Origin: Tritrichomonas musculus
Taxonomy: Eukaryota; Parabasalia; Tritrichomonadida; Tritrichomonadidae
DNA length: 64,000 nucleotides
Direction: 5' to 3'
NCBI GenBank assembly: GCA_039105265.1
Contig: JAPFFF010000023.1
Span: 1,240,001-1,304,000, forward strand
The notes below the pieces were generated by a model, which saw nothing but the letters and a program-made list of their open reading frames with translations, did no database searches and was not told the DNA's origin. The first letter of the stretch is position 1. Each line of letters starts with the position of its first letter. The position numbers and the translations under genes are program-made. This document shows positions 49,529 to 59,639 of this stretch, in pieces.

Positions 49529-50779
49529 TTATATAATAAGTTCATTAAGTTGTAAAAATAGAGAGTCTATTTGATCGTTTAATGAACGATTTTCATTTTT
49601 AAGCTCAGAAATTCTATTTTTCATAGTGCTAATTTTATTTTTGAGAATATCGATAATATCCATTTCTGAAGGTGCATTTTGTACAATATCATTTGTTGTA
49701 TTTTTATTTGTTTGCTTGCTGGCTTTGTCATTTAAAGAATTTTTTTTATTTTTGGAATTATTTGAATCAATATCAAAATTCCAACTAAGATGTGGGTCAG
49801 CATCATCTTTCTCATCATTTTCATTATTATTTGTTTGATTCTTTGATTTCCTTGGGGAAGAGTTAGATGATTTTCTGTATTTATTATGATTAATTTGATA
49901 TTGCTTTTGAATGTTTGGTAAATCACCAAAATAATCGCATAGCCGTTTTTGGGATGCGGCTAACGTAATGAAATTATGATTAAGCAATTCTTCAGCTGTG
50001 GGCCTTTTTTCTGGATTACGTTGTAGACAGCAATTTACAAAATCACGAAATTGAGAAGAAAAAGTTTTTGGCAATGAAGGTGGAGCTGAATTAGTAACTT
50101 TAACAACAACTTCAAGTGGGTGTAAATTTGAATAAGGAGCTGATCCTGTAGCTAGTTCAATGGCCGTAATACCAAGACTCCAAATATCTGCTTTCTCTGT
50201 ATATCCATGCCCGGCACAAATAACTTCTGGAGCCATATAGCAAGGTGTTCCAACAACCGTAAAACGAGCATCAATTTTTTGTCCATTCTCAATCATGCTT
50301 GCAGCAATTCCAAAGTCACCTAGCTTAACATTGCCTTCTTTATCGATAAGAATATTTCCAGCTTTTATATCACGATGAATTTTTTGATGAGTATGAAAGT
50401 AAATAAGTCCATGCAAAATTTTTTTAAGAATAGCAGATATTATATTTTCTTTTTGAATTCCGTCCTTAAATTTAAATGATAATATTTCACGTGCCGAACC
50501 AATATCCATATATTCCATTACAATATACAAATATTTCTGTTCTACAAAAGAAGTGTAATATTTCACAAGGTTTGGATCATCTAAAAATGACCATAATGAT
50601 ATTTCAGATCGAATTGATTCAAGATCCATCGGTGAAATTTCTAGATCGATGACTTTTAAAGCAACATCAATATCATTGGTTAAACAAGTTGCTGCATAAA
50701 CTGTTGCTGTAGCACCTCGTCCAATAAGGCCATTTAATTTGTACTTAGAACTTTCTAGTGGAAATACTTCGTCTTCCAT
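49529..50779 (-). CDS. STE20 family Ser/Thr kinase, OSR1/SPAK-like, 416 aa
   Basis: Kinase domain at residues 13-273. GRGATATVYAA (20-30) is the Gly-rich loop with the GATA variation typical of OSR1/SPAK kinases. K42 in VALKVID binds ATP, HRDIKAGN (135-142) is the catalytic loop, DFG is at 155-157, and TVVGTPCYMAPE (174-185) is the STE20 activation-loop signature, with T174 as the likely phosphosite. ADIWSLGITAIELATGSAPY is also typical. The C-terminal 140 residues are Asn/Ser/Lys-rich and finish with a coiled coil (IIDILKNKISTMKNRISELK...). No conserved C-terminal docking domain was recognised, so ion-transport control as in animals should not be assumed. Expected to act upstream in stress or cytoskeletal signalling. 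Confidence 0.94.
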   Translation of the reverse strand: MEDEVFPLESSKYKLNGLIGRGATATVYAATCLTNDIDVALKVIDLEISPMDLESIRSEISLWSFLDDPNLVKYYTSFVEQKYLYIVMEYMDIGSAREILSFKFKDGIQKENIISAILKKILHGLIYFHTHQKIHRDIKAGNILIDKEGNVKLGDFGIAASMIENGQKIDARFTVVGTPCYMAPEVICAGHGYTEKADIWSLGITAIELATGSAPYSNLHPLEVVVKVTNSAPPSLPKTFSSQFRDFVNCCLQRNPEKRPTAEELLNHNFITLAASQKRLCDYFGDLPNIQKQYQINHNKYRKSSNSSPRKSKNQTNNNENDEKDDADPHLSWNFDIDSNNSKNKKNSLNDKASKQTNKNTTNDIVQNAPSEMDIIDILKNKISTMKNRISELKNENRSLNDQIDSLFLQLNELII

Positions 50780-51535
50780 ATTATCTGTTTAAAAATTTGA
50801 TTCAATTTATCGATAATATTTCAATTGATTTTATATGATAGTTTTATCAATTTAATTCAAAATAATTGAATGTCAAAAGAAATTAAAAAAAATGAATTGA
50901 AATTTTGCACGATTACAAAAAAAATGACCGATGATGAAGATGATCTTTTGGACATTAGAGTAATAATTTCCTGAGTTATTCATTCATTTAGATGAAAATA
51001 ATAAATATTTTATTATAAACTAAAAAAAAAGCAAATTGCACAGATTATAATGAATTAATTTAATACAATAGATAATCAAGAGCTTTAAATTTATTGTTCA
51101 ATGATTCTATTTACAATATTAATGATTTTCATATATACAATATATGTAGATTTTTAAATGCATATATATATATATAACTAATTCCAATTTTTACTTTATT
51201 TTGTTTTTGAATATCAAGTATACTTGAGTCAAGTGCCAAGTATGAAATCTGTTTTCATTATAATTGGCTGAGCAATTTGATGATTCTTCATTTTACGAAA
51301 CGTATTTAAATGATTATTCAAAAATAGATAATATCTATATAAATTAGCATTTACTATTTGTTTAACATTAAATATATATCAATTAGAAAAATATATTATT
51401 TAATTATAATTTATATAATTATATATTTAATATTCAATGAAATAAATATGTTTTTAATATCAAACTTTTACAAAAGAAAAAACTTGTTCAAGACAAAATC
51501 TTTCTTTGAAAAAGTTATCAAAAATTTTTAAAAAA
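50780..51535. other. AT-rich intergenic DNA between divergent genes
   Basis: Promoter side of both the kinase (-) and the Rab gene (+). Very AT-rich, with several TA runs. No gene or RNA seen and no recognised initiator. Confidence 0.6.
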
Positions 51536-52114
51536 ATGAAAGAGTTTTCGAAAGGTAAAATTGTTTTTCTTGGTGATAGTGAAGTTGGAAAAACTGCTAT
51601 TATTAACAGTTATAATCAAATGGATATTTCTAACTTGCTACCAACCGTTGCTGCCAACTCGATTAAAGCAACAGTTGATATAGATGGCAAAGAAGTAATT
51701 TTAAATTTATGGGATACTGCTGGTCAAGAAAATTATCAATGTCTACTTCCTTTATATGTTCGGCGCGCTCATGTTGGCGTTATTGTTTTTTCTTTAGCAA
51801 GTTTAGAATCTTATCAGAATATAGAAAAGTGGATTCAAATTTTTCGTGAGCAAAGTGAATGTCAAATTATTATTGTTGGAAATAAAAATGATCTCCCTCA
51901 TAAAGTTGATATAGATAAAGTAAATGAGGAGCTAACATCAAAGAATTATCCTTTTTTTCAGACTTCTGCGAAGTTAGGAGATGGAATTGAACTTTTGTTT
52001 CAGGAAATTGCTAAAATTGTTGCACAAGATGAAATAGGAGGAAAAGGAGAAACAACACCTTTTTTACCAGAGACAAATACTCAACCTCAAGGACGGAATG
52101 GTTGCTGTTCTTAA
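51536..52114 (+). CDS. Rab-type small GTPase, 192 aa
   Basis: Vesicle-trafficking GTPase. All nucleotide-binding motifs are present: GDSEVGKT (13-20), the effector-region Thr in LLPTVAAN (37), WDTAGQE (59-65), GNKNDL (115-120) and TSAK (143-146). It ends GCCS, a C-terminal double-cysteine suited to geranylgeranylation (CCX form). The switch I sequence departs from well-known Rabs, so the subfamily is unclear; the G1 and G3 regions are nearest the Rab5/Rab21/Rab22 branch by impression only. Start taken at the first ATG (MKEFSKGK). Would cycle between cytosol and an organelle membrane. Confidence 0.94.
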   Translation: MKEFSKGKIVFLGDSEVGKTAIINSYNQMDISNLLPTVAANSIKATVDIDGKEVILNLWDTAGQENYQCLLPLYVRRAHVGVIVFSLASLESYQNIEKWIQIFREQSECQIIIVGNKNDLPHKVDIDKVNEELTSKNYPFFQTSAKLGDGIELLFQEIAKIVAQDEIGGKGETTPFLPETNTQPQGRNGCCS

Positions 52115-52405
52115 CTTCTTTTATTTATTATTATTTTTACGGGTGACCTTATAGATGAACTTTTTTTTTCTATTATGTTGAAATGATCTTTTTTTTCTAT
52201 TATGTTAAAAATATACTTTTCTTTATACCTTTAGTTTATAATGTAATATTTACTTTTAAAAGAAACTAGCAATCAAAAAAGATAAAAGAAAAAATATTCC
52301 ATTTAATTTAAAAAGTTGTTAATGATTGAAATTTTCAAATATATTTCAATTTATTATTCGAATTTTGTGAAATAACGATAAGAATTTTACTAATACTTTT
52401 TTTAC
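52115..52405. other. Short intergenic region
   Basis: AT-rich, with two TCTATTATGTT-type direct repeats at about 52171 and 52197. Nothing else seen. Confidence 0.6.
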
Positions 52406-53518
52406 ATGAAAAGGATAAATCCGCAATTAGAACCACTTTATAATTATAATATTAGCCAAAATGAAAATCAAATTACTATTATTCTTAATGTTCCAAACGA
52501 TTTTGATGCAAATATTATATCAATTGATTGTGAAAGTACAGAGCCTCAAAAATTTGGACTTAAAGTGAGCATCCCTAATAATCCGCCATTTATATGCGGC
52601 GCTATATTTGCAGAAGTTATACCGGAATCAGTCAAAACTCAGATAGAAACCAAAAAAACAAAAAAAAATGTATATAATTATTTTAATATTACTCTTGATA
52701 AAAAATCAAAATTTATTTGGCCAAGTTTGATTGTTGGCAAGCACCCTATTACAGATGAAATTGATCCAATGTCAATTTATTTAATTTCTATAATTAAACT
52801 TCAAAGTAACAAAGAAGAAGAGCGAGTAGTTGCTGAAAATGAAATTTCGTATGCAGTTGATCTAGGTCTACCAATTGCCACTCGAGTATATGCAGAATAT
52901 TTAATTAACAATAATGAAAAAGAAAAATGTATTGAATTACTTAAATCCTCAGCTGATGAGTATAATGATGCTGATTCCATGTGTGAATTGGGGCGTATTT
53001 TGTGCAATTGGAAAAAAGAAACTATTGCAGAAGGTCTTGAATATTTAAAAAGAGCATCAAAATTAGGAAAATCAGAAATAAACGGTCTCATAGGTCAAAT
53101 TCTTTCACCTTTTTCAAATTTTGAATATGATAATAAGGATCCAAAAGAAGCTGTTCATTACTTGCAACTTGCAATAAATCCGGAAATTGACGACGATGAA
53201 TGTGAAAGTGAACATGTCGATATTGACATTGAAATTGAAGAAGAAGAAGAAGAAGATAAAGAAAATAAAATTGAAAATGAAAATGAAATAGATATTAAAA
53301 ATGAAAATGAAAATTTGATTCACGTTGAAAGTGAAAAAGATTTTGAGAGTGAGAAACAAAGATTTGTTTATGAAAAAGAACTGGAGAAAATTCTCGAGTC
53401 TGGAATAATTATTGATTCTGAAAATAATAAAAATAAAAAGGTTGTTTTTATTGCTGTTGGATCTGTCCTATTAATTGTTGGAATTGCACTCCTCCTGCGT
53501 TTTAAAAAGAAACGTTAA
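52406..53518 (+). CDS. Tail-anchored protein with Sel1-like repeats, 370 aa
   Basis: Residues 150-255 hold helix pairs of the Sel1/TPR-like kind: PIATRVYAEYLINNNEKEKC, ADSMCELGRILCNWKKE and EGLEYLKRASKLGKSEINGL. The first 130 residues look beta-rich and are not recognised. An acidic Glu/Asn repeat region follows (about 270-310). The C-terminal helix KVVFIAVGSVLLIVGIALLL (about 345-364) followed by RFKKKR is a typical tail anchor, so the protein should sit in the ER or another organelle with its bulk in the cytosol. Sel1 repeats usually mediate protein binding. Exact role unknown. Confidence 0.82.
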   Translation: MKRINPQLEPLYNYNISQNENQITIILNVPNDFDANIISIDCESTEPQKFGLKVSIPNNPPFICGAIFAEVIPESVKTQIETKKTKKNVYNYFNITLDKKSKFIWPSLIVGKHPITDEIDPMSIYLISIIKLQSNKEEERVVAENEISYAVDLGLPIATRVYAEYLINNNEKEKCIELLKSSADEYNDADSMCELGRILCNWKKETIAEGLEYLKRASKLGKSEINGLIGQILSPFSNFEYDNKDPKEAVHYLQLAINPEIDDDECESEHVDIDIEIEEEEEEDKENKIENENEIDIKNENENLIHVESEKDFESEKQRFVYEKELEKILESGIIIDSENNKNKKVVFIAVGSVLLIVGIALLLRFKKKR

Positions 53519-54632
53519 AACTTGAATAAAAAAATTTTTTTTGTTTAACAAACATCGTGTTTATTATTGAAAAAATCTATAGATTACAAATTCATTTCAA
53601 CAAATAAATTGTTGTTTGTGATCACAAAAAAAATTACATTTTTAACTAAATAATAAAAAACTAGAGAATTTGCATTCAATGGAACAGGAGGTATCAATCA
53701 AGTTATAATTTCTCTCTCAATTTTGTGAAATAATTGAATGAGTGTCTCATAAAAATTGTGAGAGACTTATACAAATTGAATGTATTGACAACGTGAATTA
53801 CAACTTGCAAATAGTGTAGCAAGATAGGTGTCATCGTTTGTCATCTTGAAGGCAAGATCGGCCGAATAATGATGAAATATCGGTGGAAGCTTCGCTCTCA
53901 TTTGGAGAAGCATTGACTCTTTAAAAACTAGATTTCGCTCACCATGGCCAAAAAAAAAAAAATTACAGATCATAAGCCAATCTGCAATTACCTGTAAAAT
54001 GACTTCAATGTAATATTTGCATTTTCCTCTATGAAAGAAAGAGAAAAACAATGAATATAATCAATTTTGCAATACTATTTAGTTGTGGTTAGTTATAAAA
54101 TTATTATTTTATTTTAAATAAAAAAAGGTTGTTTTCACTTTTTCAAACAATTATATTTTTTCTTTTATATCTTTTTATCTTTTAAAACATTTCTAATTTA
54201 TCATTTTTTCAAATATAAATCGCATTAAATTATGTATAAAAGTTTAATTTAATGCATATTAATTCCATTCTTATTTTGTAAATCTAGGAAATTATTAAAA
54301 TATTTTATTACCAAATTTATTTTATAATCATTGAATAACAAAGAAATTCTATGAAATAAACCACAATGCAAATTTTTGAGAGTATATTTTGATCAAAAAA
54401 ATCAAATATTTTTTTCAAATTTTTTTCAACCATTTTTATTAATACTTATAAATTATCAAACAAAATAGTAATATAAATTATTCAATAATTATTCAAAAAT
54501 ATTCAGATTTCAATCACAAAATTATTCAATTTATAATAAACCGTAATATTTTTTCAATTGATTTTTTTAAGAAAAAAAGAATTATCACAAAAAGTTGATT
54601 AATTTTTAAACTTATACTATAATTAAAATCAA
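53519..54632. other. AT-rich DNA with a gene fragment on the minus strand
   Basis: About 53767-53950 on the minus strand reads like real coding sequence (NLVFKESMLLQMRAKLPPIF, ADLAFKMTNDDTYLATLFAS), while the part above it is not. It has no plausible start of its own and an A-run at 53947-53958 next to it. Probably the 3' end of a decayed or displaced gene that I do not recognise. The rest is AT-rich promoter-side DNA of the Mob1 gene. Confidence 0.45.
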
Positions 54633-55361
54633 ATGTCGGATCTTCCTCGTCGTCGCTCCTATTTTTCACGTGAAAATCGTAGATTTACTGTTATCAAAGT
54701 GCAAAACAATAAGATTGAATTATCGAAGTATAAGACAATTGAAGATGTAACTGGAGAGCATCTTGACGTTGATGTTACTTCATTACTACCTCCACCACCA
54801 GGATTTACGAATAATGACTGGATAATTATTAATCTTGTTGATTTTTTGCAAAGAGTTGAACTTCTATATTCATCATGTTCTTTGTTTTGTACATCAGATA
54901 CATGTCCATTATTTAATGCAGGACCACGATATTGTTATTTTTGGCTAGATGACGACTCAACCAAATCTCTTCAAGTTTCAGCTCCTGAATATTTTGATGC
55001 CTTAAAACGATATATAAAAAGAAATTTAAACAATAAATCTTTATTCCCAGATGATTTGGATGATGAGCTATCAAGTAAAGCAGTAAATGTAATTCAAACG
55101 TCATACAGAAGGCTCTTTCGAATATTGGCCCATTTATATGTGTGCCACTTTAAAGATATTTCAAAATTAGGTGATCTGAATTTCTTTGAAGTTATGAATA
55201 CAATTTTAACGCACTATGCCAACATAGCTCTAATTTATAATATTTGTTCAATTGAAGATTTTGACGTTTTTGAGCCAATTTTTTCAAATATCAATTCGTT
55301 TGCAAATCCTAATTTCTATTGTCCCAAGCTTTCTCATCTCTCAAAAAAAGACGATTCTTAA
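54633..55361 (+). CDS. Mob1/phocein family kinase adaptor, 242 aa
   Basis: Mob proteins bind and activate NDR/LATS kinases and act in cell division and shape control. The zinc site is complete: C86 and C91 in FCTSDTCPLFNAGPRY, and H167 and H172 in RILAHLYVCHF. Other landmarks match: DDWIIINLVDFLQRVELLY-like helix at 62-80, GPRYCYFWLDD (97-107, family usual GPxYEYxWxD), and LNFFEVMNTILTHYANIALI near the end. The usual acidic residues after GPRY are replaced by Cys and Phe, so partner choice may differ. Length is normal with a 30-residue basic N-terminal extension. Frame intact. Confidence 0.93.
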   Translation: MSDLPRRRSYFSRENRRFTVIKVQNNKIELSKYKTIEDVTGEHLDVDVTSLLPPPPGFTNNDWIIINLVDFLQRVELLYSSCSLFCTSDTCPLFNAGPRYCYFWLDDDSTKSLQVSAPEYFDALKRYIKRNLNNKSLFPDDLDDELSSKAVNVIQTSYRRLFRILAHLYVCHFKDISKLGDLNFFEVMNTILTHYANIALIYNICSIEDFDVFEPIFSNINSFANPNFYCPKLSHLSKKDDS

Positions 55362-55508
55362 AATGTTTTTATTATCTTTCCATATATAAAATAGGTGCTA
55401 CACCTATTTAAGCAACGATTTAATTACTTTCCCGAATATATTTTATTTAATAAAATGCTAATATGAATTCATTATTTTTTGAAGAAAATTAAATTTAAAA
55501 AAAAAAAT
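55362..55508. other. Intergenic spacer with pol III terminator
   Basis: The A-run at about 55497-55507 is a T-run on the tRNA strand, directly after the tRNA 3' end, and should stop RNA polymerase III. Confidence 0.7.
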
Positions 55509-55587
55509 GGTTGCTGTGGGGCTCGAACCCACGCCCTCGCGGACCAGTGCCTTAAACTGGCGCCTTAGACCACTCGGCCAAACAACC
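55509..55587 (-). tRNA. tRNA-Leu (anticodon AAG)
   Basis: Seven-pair acceptor stem GGTTGTT/AGCAACC (one G-T pair), A box TGGCCGAGTGG, D-arm GCC...GGC, anticodon stem CCAGT/ACTGG around loop TTAAGGC (anticodon AAG, reads CUU), a class II-like variable region TCCGCGAGGGC, T-arm GTGGG/CCCAC around TTCGAGC. No intron and no encoded CCA. A T-run follows immediately. The variable arm is on the short side for Leu but pairs. Confidence 0.97.
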
Positions 55588-57206
55588 TAACGTTGAATGA
55601 AAGGTTATTCAAGACTTTATGTTAAATTATTTTCATTTTGAAGTTTATTTGGATTAAAAATCTAATCTCAGTTTATTGTAATATAAAATGAGTGGTTCTT
55701 CCTGATCTAAATTTTGAATCATACTTTTTTTATTTTAAATTCAAACCTTTAACAGTTGTTAAATTTTTTGATGACTAGATATGTGCAGAAGTGATTCGCC
55801 TAAGTTTCTTCTTTATTAGCTCAAAAGTGAATGGACAAACTTTATCTAAACTAAAAAAAAAATGAAGAAATTTATTGTTTTATCGTTTTATTCAGGTATT
55901 TATTGAATAGGAACCAGGAATAATATCAGCTCCTTCTTTCAAATTAATTCAAACTCCAAAGAATGAGACTGTTCTCTGAAATTCGAGTCTGTATTTACAT
56001 TTATTTAGCCAACAAAATTCATATATCTACTAAATGGTAATTGAATTTATGTATAAGAGATTCTATAATAAGGCATGATATTTATCTTTAAATACTTCTA
56101 GTAATGGAAGATTATAGCTAAATAACTTAAGAAAATTGCTTAAGTAGTTGTCAATTATATAGATAGATAAAAATCATTACCCTTACTAGTAATATCACTA
56201 AGGAAGTATGAGAAAAAAACTTATCTTATTATTGAAATCTGGTAACAAGTAAAGTTGTATTCTAGATTGTTTAATATAAGATTAAATCCGATTGAAATAG
56301 TTCTATAAGATAATTAAGATGATTGTGAATGCATTCTTCTTTAAAAGCTTTGCAGTCTATATGGAACGTTATCTCTAATCGTAGCCAGCTGTTTCCCAAC
56401 TTATAGTTAATGCTGTTCATTAACTATTCATCCTAATTATACAACCAATCTTCTATATGGTCTCCTATCTTTTCTCTGATATTCAAACTGTCGATAAATT
56501 GGAAAATTCTGTAAATCTATATCTATTTTATAATCAGCGTTATGTATAAATTTTAAACAATTCTTATCAACTATTTTGTTATTTTCCATTATAATGTAAT
56601 ATATAGCGCTGACATATTCATCAATTGCATAATTCTTGTTCTCTTTTTATTTTTAATTACCTATTCTTTGCTAATTATATCTGAGAAGTTTTGTATGACA
56701 TCGAAACCATTAATATAGCATCTTCACTTGCAAATGATACGAATACATTGCCCATTTGAATCGCTGGCTTTGCAGCCTTATAATACTGTCCATAATACTC
56801 ACTTTCCATATCACAATATGTCAGTCTAATATATTGCTAATTTACATTAATGATATGTTCGGCTAGAAATCTCTTATATATTATTATGTAAAGAATTTGG
56901 ATATAAATTCTACCTTGCTCTTGTTACTTATTTCTCCAATTGGATCCATGAAATAGAAGATAACGCTATTACTTAATGGTTTATGTTTATTAGCTTTTTT
57001 TTTATAGTAGATAACGGAAAAATCATTTACCCGAATACAGGGAATTAATACGTTTGAACATATGCTTTTTGCATTTTCATATATCTATTTTATTATATAA
57101 TATTAAATGTAATTTACAACTAAATTCGTTAAAAACTTTGATATAAATGAGAAGATATAAGGATTCAACAGTAATTTCTCAATTTTTGAGAAATTTATTA
57201 ATTTTT
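55588..57206 (-). other. Decayed gene region, 1.6 kb
   Basis: Coding-like pieces on the minus strand without a usable frame: NSVIFYFMDPIGEISNKSKV, SEYYGQYYKAAKPAIQMGNV, and NCLKFIHNADYKIDIDLQNF. The part at 56265-56500 resembles 39755-39960. So this is a pseudogene of a repeated family that I do not recognise, broken many times. Confidence 0.5.
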
Positions 57207-57867
57207 CAACAAGTTAAGCATGTTATTTTGAGAATCGATATCAGAATTGACACTTTTTTAATCTTGATAATCCATTATCAGTTTACAAACCTGATATCGA
57301 TATTCTCAGGAAATCGTTAACCAAATAAGAAATGTTATATGAAAAAAATTGAAAATTTGATAACGATTATTGATTATCAATCATTATCAGACATTTTTCA
57401 CTTGCTAAAAATGATTAGATGATATTTGTCTATTTGTAAAATAATATATCACTTAGATAAAACATATATTCTCGTTTTTTATAAGTTAAAATTTATTATA
57501 TACAAATATATTTGAATTTTTCATTTCTAAAAAATTTGAATACTTTCGAAAATTTTTTTTTCTTGATATCAAAATTTTTCTCGATAAGGTTGTAATCATG
57601 GTGATATTTTACGTTTTTTGGTGATTTGAAAAACCCAGCTAAAATACAACTACATTTTTATTGATAAACTTTTTGTTTAAACATATAGAAAAAAAATCTT
57701 AAATTTGAATATGATAAAGTCTAAATTTTGTATATTATTATCTTCACAGGATTTATATTTTTTTAATTAACAAATTGTGTAAATTAGAATCAAATATTAA
57801 ATAATTTAATAATTTAAATATATGAATTGAATTAAGGAAGAAAATCTTTGTTTTTATTTTTAAAAAA

Positions 57868-57903
57868 ATCGATTTCTCCATTTGTAGATGGAGAAATCGG
57901 TTT
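57868..57903. repeat. Hairpin GATTTCTCCAT/ATGGAGAAATC
   Basis: An 11-base perfect inverted repeat with a six-base loop (TTGTAG), inside the outer hAT-like element. Extra A/T pairs extend the stem. Confidence 0.8.
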
Positions 57904-58179
57904 TTTCATTCAATTTTGAATGGTTTACATTTTTTTTCGGTGATCTCCAAATGGTCTTTTTTTGGAGATTGGAGAAATATAAACCTTTCAAAAGAGCTTT
58001 TATATGATGAACATTATATTATTTTTATAATCATAAATATAGTTCATAATATAATAGTTTATAATATTTTTTGAAAAATAAATACTAATTTTTGATTAAT
58101 TTATCAAGGAAAATTTGATTAATTTGAGGTGGTTAATTAGTTTTTTGAGAATATATTTGCACCTAGATTATATTAAATG

Positions 58180-58657
58180 TAGACTTGTTATTCTCCGATT
58201 ATCGAGATTGATAATTGATTGACTTTTTGATATCGATACATAAATATATACAGATTCTCGAGATCGATTTCAGAGATCGAGAATTTTTTTTCTCTGCTTT
58301 TGATATCAGAATTTTCAATTAAACTTTTTGATAAAAATATGATCGTAATTCATTCTCAAATATTTCATAAAAAAGAATGTATTTTTTGATTTTAATCTTA
58401 AAATAAACATCAATACATTCTATTATTTATTTTTAAATATAATAAAATCACAAATACCAATTATAAAAAAAGATAAATCTGTTTGAGATCTCGAGATCTC
58501 GGTAATTGATATCAAGTTTACAATTATTTTTATATCACATTTCATATCTGATATCTTGATAATCGATAATCTCGATATCAGATTTGTAAACTGATAATCG
58601 AGTATCAGATATAAAAAAGTGACGTTTTTGATATCGATTCTCAAAATAACAAGTCTA
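58180..58657. mobile_element. hAT-like MITE (inner), nested in the outer element
   Basis: 478 bp with perfect 12-base ends TAGACTTGTTAT and ATAACAAGTCTA, flanked by an exact 8-bp duplication ATTAAATG at 58172-58179 and 58658-58665. Ends and subterminal GATATC-type words match those of the outer element, so both probably used one transposase. It inserted after the outer element. Confidence 0.93.
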
Positions 58658-59037
58658 ATTAAATGTATACATTTGCTATTCAAAATAAAAACTTCTTTAT
58701 ATTCAATTTTTTTAATATATTTACAAAAAGTTAAAATATATTTGTAATAAGTTTAATAAAATATTGAATTGTGTTTAATATAAAAGTTTTACATTATATT
58801 CAATATATATAACAACTTTATATACAAAATAATTTTTATTTTTTCTATAAATCACCAAAAGACCAGAGCAAATCACCATACTCAGGCTCTTTTTGCGATT
58901 TTTGGATATAATTTACATCCTTATTCTCGATATTTGATATCGATATCGATTAACAAATTAATAACTATGTTATCAATATCAAAAAACGTACTGATAATTG
59001 ATATCGATTATCGAGATATAACAAGCCTACAACAAGT

Positions 59038-59639
59038 TTTTTTTTTTTTTTTTTTGGAGCAAAAGTAAAATAATTGCTAAAAATAATGCTCATTAAAAAG
59101 CTTAATGAATATTTATTTTTTAATATGAAATAATATTAGTGAAATATTCATTCATTAGACATATTTAAAAAATATTTGATATGATATTTTTGAATACTAT
59201 TGATACTTAATTTTAAATTGATAAATATTCACGGATTATTCTATTTAATTAACTTTATATAATTGATTTTTTTAGATAAGAATAAGTTATTTACTATTCT
59301 AATTTCAATTTAAATTCAAACTTTTTCCGATAAAATTTTTTTCAATATGTGAATTAATTTTTTTGCTCTTTAGTATCATAAAAATGGTCTCATATATTTC
59401 AGTATTTCACCAAATTTTGCTTTAAATATAGAACAAAAAATTTAATTAAAAATATATCATATCAAAATATTTTTATTATTATAAGATATTAATAAATTGT
59501 ATAAAAATTAAAATATAATTTGAATATATTTATTTTTCGGTCCGATATTTGAATAGAAATTAGATCATTGAATTATCAGCTTTTTCTATTTATGATTTTT
59601 TTTTTTGTATTCAAAAAGCTATACAAAAAATCTTTGAAA
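59038..59639. other. AT-rich intergenic DNA
   Basis: Starts with a T-run (59038-59056) beside the hAT-like element. Upstream flank of the transporter gene; no gene or RNA seen. Confidence 0.6.

Larger units (their letters stand above)
57215..59029. mobile_element. hAT-like non-autonomous element (outer)
   Basis: Ends TAAGCATGTTAT (left) and the complement of TAGGCTTGTTAT (right). CAACAAGT is duplicated exactly at 57207-57214 and 59030-59037, the 8-bp target duplication of hAT elements. Subterminal DNA on both sides is crowded with GATATC and ATCGAT words, as expected for transposase binding sites. No transposase frame. A second element of the same family is inserted at 58180. Without it, the outer element is about 1.33 kb. 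Confidence 0.9.

Noticed and set aside
53114-53359. Phe/Ile-rich minus-strand frame
   Set aside because: Antisense to the Glu/Asn repeat of the tail-anchored protein gene.
58423-58683. 86-aa minus-strand frame as a transposase remnant
   Set aside because: It spans the border of the inner hAT-like element and consists of GATATC-rich repeat translated by chance.
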